Notes under the pieces: model-generated
The model's input: only the letters and a program-made list of their open reading frames with translations
The model's database searches: none
Told to the model about the DNA's origin: nothing
Shown here: piece by piece, positions 51,768 through 59,819 of the stretch
Layout: each line of letters begins with the position of its first letter
Position numbering within the stretch: position 1 is the stretch's first letter
Origin: JBBPYC01 sp965218765
Lineage (GTDB): Bacteria > Pseudomonadota > Gammaproteobacteria > Burkholderiales > Burkholderiaceae_C
Direction of reading: 5' to 3'
DNA: 64,000 nt
NCBI GenBank assembly: GCA_965218765.1
Contig: CBDCLU010000002.1
Coordinates: 1,364,001-1,428,000 of the forward strand
Position numbers and translations under genes: made by a program

Positions 51768-52820
51768 TCACGCGCTAACGCGCTCGATCAGTGAAAAACC
51801 GATGTCGTGTACCCGCGCCTCGGACGACCTGCCCTCAACGCGCTCGATCAGGAAATGCGCCGCCTCGCGTCCGATCCCGGTCCCGTCGATGCGGACCGTG
51901 CTGAGCGCAGGATGGGTATGGGCAGCGAACGGCATGTCCCCGAAACCAACCACACCGATGCGATCGGGCACTGCGATGCCGGAGGCCTGGGCCTGAATCA
52001 GCACACCGTGGGCAAGCACGTCCGAGCTGCAGAACACCGAGTCCATGCACGGATGGGCCGCAAGCAGATCGCCGAGCGCGAGCCTACCGTTGCCAAGCGA
52101 GCTTGGCGCCGGCACGATGCGGCATGGCACCAGCGCCTCCTTTGCACCGGCCAATGTGCGCCAACGAAGCTCGAAACCGCGTCGTCGCAGCCCCGCGCGC
52201 TGGTCGTTTGCCGTGACGATCGTCGGCCGGCGGCGCTTGCGCCGGTACAGGAATTCCGCTGCGGCCGCGCCGACCGCCTCGTGCGAGAAACCAATACACA
52301 TGTCGATTGGCGTCGGCGTCAGGTCCCAGGTCTCGACGACGGGAATGCCGGCTGTGATGAGCTTGCGCCTGGCACGGGCCGAACGTACGATGCCGGCCAG
52401 CACAATCCCATCAGGCCGGCGCGAGACAATCGCGTCGATCAGCCGGTCCTCGCGATCGCCGTCGTAGCCGCTCTGGCCCAGCATCAGCTGCAGACCGGCT
52501 GCATCCAGTGCGTCGGTCAGCGCCTGAATGGTTTCCAGGAACACCGGGCCGGCGACGGTCGGTACCAGCGCCGCCACCAGCCGGCTGCGATTCGACGCCA
52601 AGCCGCCGGCGACCAGATTGGGCACATAGCCGGTGCGTTCGATCGCGTCACGCACCCGCGCCAATGTGGCGGCGGCCACGACGGAAGGAGTGGACAGCGA
52701 CCGGGATGCGGTGATGGCGGATACGCCGGCGACCCTGGCCACGTCGGCGAGCGTCACGCCGCCGGTGCTCCGTCGGGTGGCACGGCGTAGCGGCGCACTG
52801 CTCTTCGAAAGTTTGGTCAC
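51768..52820 (-). CDS. LacI-family transcriptional regulator
   Basis: 350 residues from GTG 52820 (VTKLSKSSAPLRRATRR). Helix-turn-helix TLADVARVAGVSAITASRSLS at about 25-45 and the hinge RTGYVPNLVAGGLAS. The effector domain is periplasmic-binding-protein-like, ending VRIDGTGIGREAAHFLIERVEG. An operator-like palindrome sits 8 bases before the start, implying autoregulation, and another before the downstream Bug gene. GntR/GulR-like LacI proteins often respond to sugar acids; the effector here is unknown. Confidence 0.93.
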   Translation of the reverse strand: MTKLSKSSAPLRRATRRSTGGVTLADVARVAGVSAITASRSLSTPSVVAAATLARVRDAIERTGYVPNLVAGGLASNRSRLVAALVPTVAGPVFLETIQALTDALDAAGLQLMLGQSGYDGDREDRLIDAIVSRRPDGIVLAGIVRSARARRKLITAGIPVVETWDLTPTPIDMCIGFSHEAVGAAAAEFLYRRKRRRPTIVTANDQRAGLRRRGFELRWRTLAGAKEALVPCRIVPAPSSLGNGRLALGDLLAAHPCMDSVFCSSDVLAHGVLIQAQASGIAVPDRIGVVGFGDMPFAAHTHPALSTVRIDGTGIGREAAHFLIERVEGRSSEARVHDIGFSLIERVSA

Positions 52821-52827
52821 CCATGCA

Positions 52828-52841
52828 TGGTAGCGCAACCA
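52828..52841. promoter_or_regulatory. Candidate LacI-type operator 2
   Basis: TGGTAGCGCAACCA, with TGGT/ACCA arms around AGCGCA, 8 bases before the lacI-type start codon. It matches operator 1 in sequence and orientation. Placement over the start region suggests repression of the regulator's own gene. Confidence 0.65.
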
Positions 52842-52887
52842 TTTCACGCGACAAGTTTGCCCTGTCGATGCAGATGGGAACCGGCGC

Positions 52888-53793
52888 TTAGCCGCCCTGG
52901 CGCTGCAATCGCATCGCCCCCGCCAGTGGCACCGCACGCCGCAGTACGTCCTCCGCGAGCCACAGCGCCGAACGCCTTGCACGCGTCGCCACTGTTGCGG
53001 GCGGCATCTGCTGGTAGTCGTCGTTGAAGACCTCGAAGCTGTAGTCACCCCTGTAGCCGAGATCGTCGAGCCGCCGCACCAGCTCGACCAGCAGCTCGCT
53101 ATGCACGCCCTCGCCCGGGAACACGCGGAACGTGCGCGCGGTCGTGATGCGTTCCTCGACCGTCGGCACTTCGTTCCACATGAAGTCGGCGAGCTGCACG
53201 AGGAAGATCCTGCTCGCGTCCACCTCGTCGAGGCCGTCCAGCGGCGTCTTCGTTGCCAGGATGTGATACGAGTCGATGCCGAGACCCAGGTTCGGCATGT
53301 CGGCGCGCCGAACCGCGTCCCAGGCGGCCGTGTATTCGTTGATGCTGCGGCCCCAAGACAGGCCTTCATAGGCCACCTTGATGCCCAGCGGGATGCCAAG
53401 CATCGCAAGCTTGCGCAGGTCGCGCGCTGTTCCGTCCACATGGCCGCTCGCATGGGTCGAAGTCGACGAGCACGCGAGCAGCACGGGCGCGCCGACCGCA
53501 TGCGCCATCTCGATCATGGAACGCGCGACGTCGACCTTGTAGCCATGCAGGTGCCCGGACAGGCCTTCGAAGTCGCGCAGCACCTGAAAGCCCGTCACGC
53601 GCAGGCCGCTGGCCTTCACGAGCCTGATCGCGTCGTCGATGCCGCCCGCATGACCTGTGATGTCGCGCGCGAGCAGCATGATCTGGCCAAAACCCGCGTC
53701 CCGCACCGCCGCCAGTTTGGCCGGCAGCGTTCCAGACAAAGTGATCGTGTCCATGCCGAAGTCGGCGATGTTCTTCAGCGGCGCCGCATTCAT
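52888..53793 (-). CDS. 3-dehydroshikimate dehydratase-like TIM-barrel protein
   Basis: 301 residues, xylose-isomerase-like TIM barrel. It opens with DTITLSGTLPAKLAAVRDAGFGQIMLLARDI and holds GIKVAYEGLSWGRSINEY (metal Glu), LGIDSYHIL (Asp, His), FLVQLADFMW and DYSFEVFNDDY (Glu), the four-ligand metal site of this fold. These match the N-terminal half of QuiC-type dehydratases that convert 3-dehydroshikimate to protocatechuate. The second half of QuiC is encoded by the upstream gene, which overlaps it by 4 bases. Confidence 0.87.
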   Translation of the reverse strand: MNAAPLKNIADFGMDTITLSGTLPAKLAAVRDAGFGQIMLLARDITGHAGGIDDAIRLVKASGLRVTGFQVLRDFEGLSGHLHGYKVDVARSMIEMAHAVGAPVLLACSSTSTHASGHVDGTARDLRKLAMLGIPLGIKVAYEGLSWGRSINEYTAAWDAVRRADMPNLGLGIDSYHILATKTPLDGLDEVDASRIFLVQLADFMWNEVPTVEERITTARTFRVFPGEGVHSELLVELVRRLDDLGYRGDYSFEVFNDDYQQMPPATVATRARRSALWLAEDVLRRAVPLAGAMRLQRQGG

Positions 53794-54647
53794 GGCGTTT
53801 GCCGCACCAGCTCGAACGCAACGCCCAGCTGCGGCCGGGTCAGTGCGCCGCGCTTGTCCGTATGCAGCCCGTCCGTTTCGACGAATTCGACGCCGCGCTG
53901 CTGCAGCGCATCGACCGCCGCGAGCACGTCAGGCGCGGCCAGGCCCAGGCGCTGCAGCGATTCCTCGTGCGCGTCCTCGTCGGGCGCGGGCTCGATCAAC
54001 TGCCACATCAGGCCGTCCGGACTTTTCAGCAAGTGGCCGCTGGGCAGGATGCCGAAGCGCTGATCATGACGTACCGGCTGCCAGCCGAACAGCTCGCGGT
54101 AGAACGCGATCCAGTCGTCGGCACGGCCCGCGCCGATGTACTGCACGAGGCCGAACCAGTGCAGGCCAGCCACGGCAGCAGGCCGCAGCGATTCCTTCGT
54201 GACGCCCGGAATCGGCACGAAGTCCACGTCCCAGATCGAGAACTCGCGCCAGCGATCGACGAAGTAAATGCGCGTGCTGCCGACGCCGTGAATCGCAGGA
54301 ATGTGCAGCTCCATCGGCTGCACGTTGACCGGCACCCCCCAGGCGCCGCGCTCGAGCGCGCGCCGATGCGCGGCACCCGCATCGCGCACGCGCAGGGCGA
54401 ACGCGCTGATCACAGGCGCCGCATCGGCCTGTGGGTCGCCCGCATTGACGACGATGTTCATGTCGCCCTGCCGGTACAGCGTGACTTCGCGCGAGCGGTG
54501 CCGTGCCACCGGGTGAAAGCCCATCTGCTCGAGCACGTGGCCGAACGCCTGCGGCCGGCTGGTCGCGTATTCGACGAACTCGATGCCTTCGAGGCCGAGC
54601 GGATTCGCGACATCGCCGATCGATTCGCGGGATGCGGAACGTGTCAT
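53790..54647 (-). CDS. HPPD-like VOC protein, likely partner of the dehydratase
   Basis: 285 residues with two VOC modules like 4-hydroxyphenylpyruvate dioxygenase: LGLEGIEFVEYATSRPQAFGHVLEQMGFHPVARHRSREVTLYRQGDMNIVVN, then VAGLHWFGLVQYIGAGRADDWIAFYRELFGWQP. In Pseudomonas-type QuiC the dehydratase domain is fused to such an HPPD-like domain; here it is a separate gene placed before the dehydratase gene. It is shorter than true HPPD and does not seem to need tyrosine catabolism genes nearby. Role: partner of the dehydratase, by inference. Confidence 0.82.
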   Translation of the reverse strand: MTRSASRESIGDVANPLGLEGIEFVEYATSRPQAFGHVLEQMGFHPVARHRSREVTLYRQGDMNIVVNAGDPQADAAPVISAFALRVRDAGAAHRRALERGAWGVPVNVQPMELHIPAIHGVGSTRIYFVDRWREFSIWDVDFVPIPGVTKESLRPAAVAGLHWFGLVQYIGAGRADDWIAFYRELFGWQPVRHDQRFGILPSGHLLKSPDGLMWQLIEPAPDEDAHEESLQRLGLAAPDVLAAVDALQQRGVEFVETDGLHTDKRGALTRPQLGVAFELVRQTP

Positions 54648-54664
54648 GGCTTTGGTTCCTTCAA

Positions 54665-55495
54665 TCAGCCGAGTCGCGCGACCATGCGCAGCGCCTCGGC
54701 CGTCGTGGTCGGGAAGCCGAAAAACTCGAGGTAGGCGGGAATCTGCTCGAACAGCATGTCGGTGCCGACCTGGACCCGGCAGCCGCGCGCCTGTGCCGCC
54801 TGCAGGAACGCAGTCATCTCGGTCTTCATGACGACTTCGCCGACGAACGCGCGGGCATCGATGCGCGCGACTTCCATCGGCAATTCGTCACCGGCGTGCA
54901 TGCCCATCGGCGTCGCGTTGACGACCAGATCGAAGCCGGCTGGATCGTTCGACTCAGTCAGGACGTGCAAATCTGGATAGTGCGCCTTCAATCGCGTGCC
55001 GAGCATGGCGGCCGATTCGGCACGCGTATCGAACAGGCCGAGCGTCGCGACACCGGCGGCTGCCAACGACGCCGCTATTGCCGAGCCGACTCCGCCCGCG
55101 CCGACCACGAGCGCGCTGGCGCCTTCGAGCTTGAGCCCCTTGCGCCGAATGCCGCGCACGAAGCCCTCGCCGTCGAACAGATCGCCTTCGAGCCGGCCGG
55201 CCGCGCCGCGGCGCACCGCGTTGCATGCACCGGCGATCTGCACGGTTGGCGTTGCGGTATCGAGCAGGCCGACCGTGCTGACCTTGTGCGGCATCGTGAT
55301 CAGCGCGCCGCGAATGTTTTCCAGTGTGAACACTGCGCGTAAGAAGGCCGGATAATGCTCGGCCCTGCAGCCCATCGGCTGCACGACCGCATCGATGCCG
55401 CTTCGCTCGAAGTGCGGGTTGTAGATCAGCGGCGCCTTGAACGCATGCGTGGGCCAGCCGATGTGCGCGATGAGCTCGGTGTTGCCGTTGATCAT
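54665..55495 (-). CDS. Shikimate/quinate dehydrogenase-like protein
   Basis: 276 residues from ATG 55495 (MINGNTELIAHIGWPTHAFKAPLIYN). AroE fold: catalytic Lys in LITMPHKVSTVGLLD, NADP loop ASALVVGAGGVGSAIAASLAAAG and LVVNATPMGMHAGD. The substrate-carboxylate loop reads IGWPTHAFKAP instead of the usual PxxHSxSP, so specificity may differ from biosynthetic AroE. Gene order with aroQ and the dehydratase suggests it oxidises shikimate or quinate for catabolism. Overlaps the end of aroQ by 4 bases. Confidence 0.88.
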   Translation of the reverse strand: MINGNTELIAHIGWPTHAFKAPLIYNPHFERSGIDAVVQPMGCRAEHYPAFLRAVFTLENIRGALITMPHKVSTVGLLDTATPTVQIAGACNAVRRGAAGRLEGDLFDGEGFVRGIRRKGLKLEGASALVVGAGGVGSAIAASLAAAGVATLGLFDTRAESAAMLGTRLKAHYPDLHVLTESNDPAGFDLVVNATPMGMHAGDELPMEVARIDARAFVGEVVMKTEMTAFLQAAQARGCRVQVGTDMLFEQIPAYLEFFGFPTTTAEALRMVARLG

Positions 55496-55932
55496 GGTTT
55501 CGATGAAGCCGATACAGCCGCACGCAGCGCGAGCAGGTAGCTGTCCACGCCGAAGCCCGCGATCTGGCCGCGCGCGATCTCGGCGATCACCGAGTGGTGC
55601 CGAAACGGTTCGCGTGCATGGATGTTGGACATATGCGCTTCGTAGACCGGACACTTGAGGATCGCGAGCGCATCGCGGATCGCGTAGCTGTAGTGCGTCC
55701 AGGCGCCCGCGTTGATCACCACCGCGTCGCAGCCATCGCCGTGCGCTGCATGGATGCGCTCGCACATCGCGCCTTCGTGATTGGTCTGGAAGCACTCGAC
55801 CGTGGCGCCGAGTTCCTGACCCAGCGCGACAAGCTGCGCGTCGATATCAGCCAGCGTGATAGTGCCGTAGTGCGCCGGGTCGCGCCGGCCGAACATGTTG
55901 AGGTTGACGCCGTGGAGCACGAGCACGTTCAC
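55492..55932 (-). CDS. aroQ: Type II 3-dehydroquinate dehydratase
   Basis: 146 residues from GTG 55932, with AGGAGAG upstream. Type II marks: LHGVNLNMFGRRDPAHYGTITL (catalytic Arg and Tyr), FQTNHEGAMCERIH, INAGAWTHYSYAIRDAL and EAHMSNIHAREPFRHHSVI (His, Ser-Asn-Ile anchor, Arg). It forms 3-dehydroshikimate from 3-dehydroquinate. As the first gene of the shikimate/quinate catabolic group it is probably catabolic (QuiB-like). Confidence 0.93.
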   Translation of the reverse strand: MNVLVLHGVNLNMFGRRDPAHYGTITLADIDAQLVALGQELGATVECFQTNHEGAMCERIHAAHGDGCDAVVINAGAWTHYSYAIRDALAILKCPVYEAHMSNIHAREPFRHHSVIAEIARGQIAGFGVDSYLLALRAAVSASSKP

Positions 55933-55959
55933 CGGGACTCTCCTGAAACGACGACGTGG

Positions 55960-56058
55960 TTACCTGCGCACCTTGGCGATCTCGGCCTGCACCGCAGCGA
56001 CCGTGTCGGCGCCGACGGTGGCGGTGTGTTCCTCGATCACGGGCTTCATCTTGGGAAG
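55960..56058 (-). pseudogene. 3' remnant of a TRAP receptor (DctP-like)
   Basis: About 33 codons ending TAA at 55960, reading AKYILPKMKPVIEEHT, then TVGADTVAAVQAEIAKVRR, the typical C-terminal helix of a DctP-type receptor. No matching upstream part exists. It lies 27 bases before aroQ on the same strand, as if the catabolic operon once began with a TRAP receptor that was cut off by the accessory DNA to its right. Confidence 0.55.
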
Positions 56059-56207
56059 TATGTACTTGGCGCTGGCTTTGGGAACTTATGCGACGACCTT
56101 GTGTGGGCCAGCTTACGCATCACCTGGTCGAAGGGGATGCGCTCATCGTCGCACGACGTGGCCACATCCGAAGGCGGGGCGGGTGACTTGGCTTTCTTTG
56201 TACCCAT
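56046..56207 (-). CDS. Small hypothetical protein
   Basis: 53 residues from ATG 56207 (MGTKKAKSPAPPSDVATSCDDERIPFDQVMRKLAHTRSSHK), ending out of frame in the TRAP receptor remnant, so its natural C-terminus was probably lost. The Lys/Pro-rich start followed by an acidic-helical part resembles small accessory-island proteins, but I do not recognise a family. Confidence 0.35.
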   Translation of the reverse strand: MGTKKAKSPAPPSDVATSCDDERIPFDQVMRKLAHTRSSHKFPKPAPSTYFPR

Positions 56208-56216
56208 GATCCAACC

Positions 56217-57224
56217 TCATCCAATCTGCATGTGGGCATAGTTCGCAGACGGACGAGCGCCGTGCTTTACGAAACATCCTGACCCAGAACTCCCCGCCTC
56301 AACACGAAGCGCGAGCACCCTGAAGGTTGCCATGACAAACGCGCAGGCAGCGCATAACCGGCCAACCGCCCCATGCTTGGAGGCGCCGTTTAGATCAATA
56401 GTCATCGGGTTGGTAGCCCACAGCCCAGAGAGCTTAACAAGCCCAAGGCGATCCTGTTCGCCAACGCCCGCTTGCCACACGATCTCTCGCTCGGGCTGGT
56501 TGCTGCGCACGGCATCAATGGCGTCTTCGCACACTGAGCGCAGCTCCGTCTCCTTGAGGTGGACAGACATGCCCCGACCCAGCCGGCTGCCTGCGTACTC
56601 AAGCACATCGGTGGTCAGCAGTCCGATCGTCTCCGAGGCACGACGCACCCGTACAGCCACCTCGAGGCACATCCGGTCCGGCAGCGTCGGGCGAAGCAGC
56701 ACCTCGGTGGACAGACGAATGTTCGACAGCGGGCTGCGCGCGTCGTGGGCCAGCACAGCCAAAAACAGCTCACGCGACTCGGCGGCGTCGGCTGTGTAGC
56801 GCTCGACCGACTCATCGAGCGCTTGGTCGAGCGCCTCGTCAAAGCGGGCGATCTCTTCAGCCGCCGGCTTGGGCAGACCCGCAGCGTCGGCCTGGCTCCA
56901 CAGCCGCGGCACGCTGGCTCGCATCGCCCGAAATTCGGCCACCAACTGCGGGAAGTTGAAGCCCGAGGTCTGCCGCATCTTCCCGTGCGATGAGGCCGCG
57001 GTGTCGGCCGCATCGGACTTGTGGACCTGCGTCGACTTGGCCGAGCGCTTGCCCTCACTTTGCTCGCGGTCCATGTCGGCGATTGCCTGCAGGATGGCCC
57101 GACAGTGGTCGCGCAGTTCTTCATCCGAGATGGCCCGCCCGGCCGGCAGCAGCGTCCTGGCGAAGGCATCCCACTCCTCAAGAATCACGTTCAGGTGGTC
57201 CTTGATGACGCTGCTGAATCGCAT
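56217..57224 (-). CDS. Sensor histidine kinase lacking its ATPase domain
   Basis: 335 residues. N-terminal RsbRD-like helical domain (IKDHLNVILEEWDAFARTLLPAGRAISDEELRDHCRAILQAIADMD), then the dimerisation domain with phosphoacceptor His in FLAVLAHDARSPLSNIRLSTEVLL at about residue 160. After EQDRLG (about residue 260), where the N-box of the ATPase should follow, the sequence is unrelated and ends PSANYAHMQIG. No N, G1 or G2 boxes are present, so it cannot autophosphorylate. Probably a truncated gene fused to foreign DNA. Confidence 0.75.
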   Translation of the reverse strand: MRFSSVIKDHLNVILEEWDAFARTLLPAGRAISDEELRDHCRAILQAIADMDREQSEGKRSAKSTQVHKSDAADTAASSHGKMRQTSGFNFPQLVAEFRAMRASVPRLWSQADAAGLPKPAAEEIARFDEALDQALDESVERYTADAAESRELFLAVLAHDARSPLSNIRLSTEVLLRPTLPDRMCLEVAVRVRRASETIGLLTTDVLEYAGSRLGRGMSVHLKETELRSVCEDAIDAVRSNQPEREIVWQAGVGEQDRLGLVKLSGLWATNPMTIDLNGASKHGAVGRLCAACAFVMATFRVLALRVEAGSSGSGCFVKHGARPSANYAHMQIG

Positions 57225-57335
57225 CGTCTGCCCTTCCTAGGCGTTTTGACAGCGAAGTGAGCAGGCAGGAATGTACGGGTTTCCTAGAAAAGTTCACGCG
57301 CTTCTTGGTAAGCATCCATCAAGAAGACCGCACAC

Positions 57336-59690
57336 TTGCCCATCGCAGGTAATGCTCACCCAAAAAAATCCGTGCCGAGAAACCCCTTGTTATCCGTATC
57401 TGTTGGCAGTGACCTCCCTGTCCTATCCGAACTTTCCGAGCTTCATCAAGCCGTACTGGCCGCGGCGCTGGCGGTCGGCTGTTCTTGCGCCATTCTGATG
57501 GCGGGGGATGCCATGCGGTGGAGCGAGGTCGAGCGATGCGGCGACCACCTACCTTGTGATGTCGCCGATCACTTTGAAGCCAACCTGCGCACCGCTACCA
57601 CCTACGGCGACATCGTCTCAATCAGCGGTGGCGACTATCCACTGCAGGCAGAGCAGCACCGACGGTTCATCTTCGATCCGGCTGGCACCCTGCTGAGCGT
57701 GGCCATCCGGGGCGACGGCATCAGCCTCTGCGGCGCCCTGGTGCTGGGGCACCCCGATCGAAAGCTGTCGATCACGGCGGCCCAGCGTTACGCGCTGCAG
57801 ACCCACGCAGCCGCCATCGCGAAGATCGTTACCGGCGGCTCCAAGCTCTCCCATGTGGTCGGCACACCGGTCGATCGCCTGCGGCTGCTGGAATCGGTCG
57901 TCATCAACGCCAAGGATTCCATCATCATCACCGAGGCGGAGCCGATAGACCTGCCCGGCCCGCGCATCGTCTATGCCAACCCGGCATTCGAGCGCACCAC
58001 CGGATATACGCCACAGGAAGTCATCGGAAAGACGCCGCGGATGTTGCAGTCAGGCAGCACCGACCGCGCCGCCCTCGACGACATCAGAGCTGCGTTGGAA
58101 AAGTGGCAGCCAATCGAGATCGAGCTGATCAATGCCCGAAAGGACGGGACCGAATTCTGGGTTGAGCTGAGCATCGTCCCGGTCGCCGACGAAAAGGGCT
58201 GGTACACCCACTGGATATCGGTGCAGCGCGACATCAGCGAACGCAAGGAGGCCGAAAAACTGGCGCAGGCGGCCCAAGCATCGTGGGAACAACGTGTCGC
58301 ACTGGAGAGCCGTCTGCAGGAGCGCGAGCGCATTTCGGTTGAACTGCAACATGCCGCGTTTCACGACAAACTGACCTCGCTACATAACCGGGCGTACATG
58401 ATGGCGCGTCTGGACGCGGTGCTCAAAATGCCCCTTCACAGCTGCCACGCCACGGCGCTGTTCATCGATCTGGATGGCTTCAAGCTGGTCAACGACAGCT
58501 TGGGGCACATGGCGGGCGACGAGTTGCTGGGCATCGTTGCACGACGGCTGCAGATGTCGTCGCGCTCAGATGACGTACTGGCTCGTCTGGGTGGCGACGA
58601 GTTCGGCATCCTGATCACCGGCGAGTCGCATGCCTTTGTAGCGGCGCAGCTGGCGCAACGCATCATCGATTGTCTGAACGAGCCGGTCGCGTTGCGCGGG
58701 CAGGATGTGGTGGTGTCCTGCAGCATCGGCCTGGTGAGCGCGGACGGCAGCTATGTCCGGCCGGAAGACCTGCTGCGCGATGCGGACGTGGCGATGTACT
58801 CGGCCAAAAAAGAGGGCCGTGGGCGGTTCGCGTGGTTCGACGCGTCCATGCGCGACGCGGCGGTGACGCAATTGACCATGCAGAACGCTCTGCGCCATGC
58901 GGTGGCCGAGCATGATTTTGTGGTCTTCTACCAACCGCTGTACGCCGGCAGTGATGGCCGACTGGTGGCGGTGGAAGCGCTGCTCCGCTGGAACCATCCG
59001 CAACTGGGCATCGTGCGGCCCGACCGATTTGTCTCGCTGGCCGAAGACCTGGGCCTGATCCATCAACTGGGGGCATGGGTGATGAAAAAGGCGGCCCAGG
59101 ATGTGCATGCCTGGAGAACCCGCTTCCCGCTGGTGGACCTGGCGCTCAACGTCAACGTTTCCGGCAAAGAGCTCACCCGGCCAGGCTATCTCGGGCAAGT
59201 CGTCGAAATACTCGAAGCAACCAGCCTGCCGCCTCGTTCGCTGCAGATCGAGGTGACCGAATCGGTATTCCTGATGCAGCCCGAACTCGTCGCAAGCGTG
59301 CTCGCCGGCGTGCGGGCGTTGGATGTGAAGGTGGGCCTGGACGATTTCGGCACCGGATACAGCTCCATGAGCTACATCGACCAATACCCGATCGATGCGA
59401 TCAAAATCGACAAATCCTTTGTCTCGCGAATGATGCATCTGCCGCGAAGCCGCGCGATCGTCGAAAGCATCCTCTCACTCGGTCGCTCGCTCGAACTCAA
59501 CGTAGTAGCCGAAGGAGTGGAGACACCGGGCCAGCTGGCGCTGTTGAAAGGTATGCACTGCCCGTGCCTGCAGGGCTACCTATTGAGTATGCCGGTGGAG
59601 AGCCACAAGATCGACGCGCTGCTGGAAATGGAAGAGCGCACTCAGCGCAAAGACATTCGGGAACAGGCCTTTGAATTGGGAATGACCTGA
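57336..59690 (+). CDS. GAF-PAS-GGDEF-EAL cyclic-di-GMP protein
   Basis: Up to 784 residues; the start is uncertain (TTG 57336 with AAGAAGA upstream, or GTG 57372). A GAF-like domain (about 30-165) leads to a PAS domain (SIIITEAEPIDLPGPRIVYANPAFERTTGYTPQEVIGKTPRMLQ) with PAC end DISERKEAE. The GGDEF domain is intact (LARLGGDEFGILI; FIDLDGFKLVNDSLGH), as is the EAL domain (AVEALLRWNHP, NVNVSGKEL, EVTESVF, LDDFGTGYSS, IKIDKSFV, AEGVETPGQL). No membrane segment, so a cytosolic diguanylate cyclase and/or phosphodiesterase sensing a bound ligand or light/redox. Divergent from the truncated kinase. Confidence 0.93.
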   Translation: MPIAGNAHPKKSVPRNPLLSVSVGSDLPVLSELSELHQAVLAAALAVGCSCAILMAGDAMRWSEVERCGDHLPCDVADHFEANLRTATTYGDIVSISGGDYPLQAEQHRRFIFDPAGTLLSVAIRGDGISLCGALVLGHPDRKLSITAAQRYALQTHAAAIAKIVTGGSKLSHVVGTPVDRLRLLESVVINAKDSIIITEAEPIDLPGPRIVYANPAFERTTGYTPQEVIGKTPRMLQSGSTDRAALDDIRAALEKWQPIEIELINARKDGTEFWVELSIVPVADEKGWYTHWISVQRDISERKEAEKLAQAAQASWEQRVALESRLQERERISVELQHAAFHDKLTSLHNRAYMMARLDAVLKMPLHSCHATALFIDLDGFKLVNDSLGHMAGDELLGIVARRLQMSSRSDDVLARLGGDEFGILITGESHAFVAAQLAQRIIDCLNEPVALRGQDVVVSCSIGLVSADGSYVRPEDLLRDADVAMYSAKKEGRGRFAWFDASMRDAAVTQLTMQNALRHAVAEHDFVVFYQPLYAGSDGRLVAVEALLRWNHPQLGIVRPDRFVSLAEDLGLIHQLGAWVMKKAAQDVHAWRTRFPLVDLALNVNVSGKELTRPGYLGQVVEILEATSLPPRSLQIEVTESVFLMQPELVASVLAGVRALDVKVGLDDFGTGYSSMSYIDQYPIDAIKIDKSFVSRMMHLPRSRAIVESILSLGRSLELNVVAEGVETPGQLALLKGMHCPCLQGYLLSMPVESHKIDALLEMEERTQRKDIREQAFELGMT

Positions 59691-59819
59691 AGCAGTCAGA
59701 CCGCCTAGGCGCTGCGAGTGGGTGGCGAGGACACGCAATTTGACGGGTGGTGAAAACCTTTTTCGCCACCGCGTTCCGCGAAGTGACCTTGCCCCTGGAA
59801 TCCGTACCCCATAGCCGAG

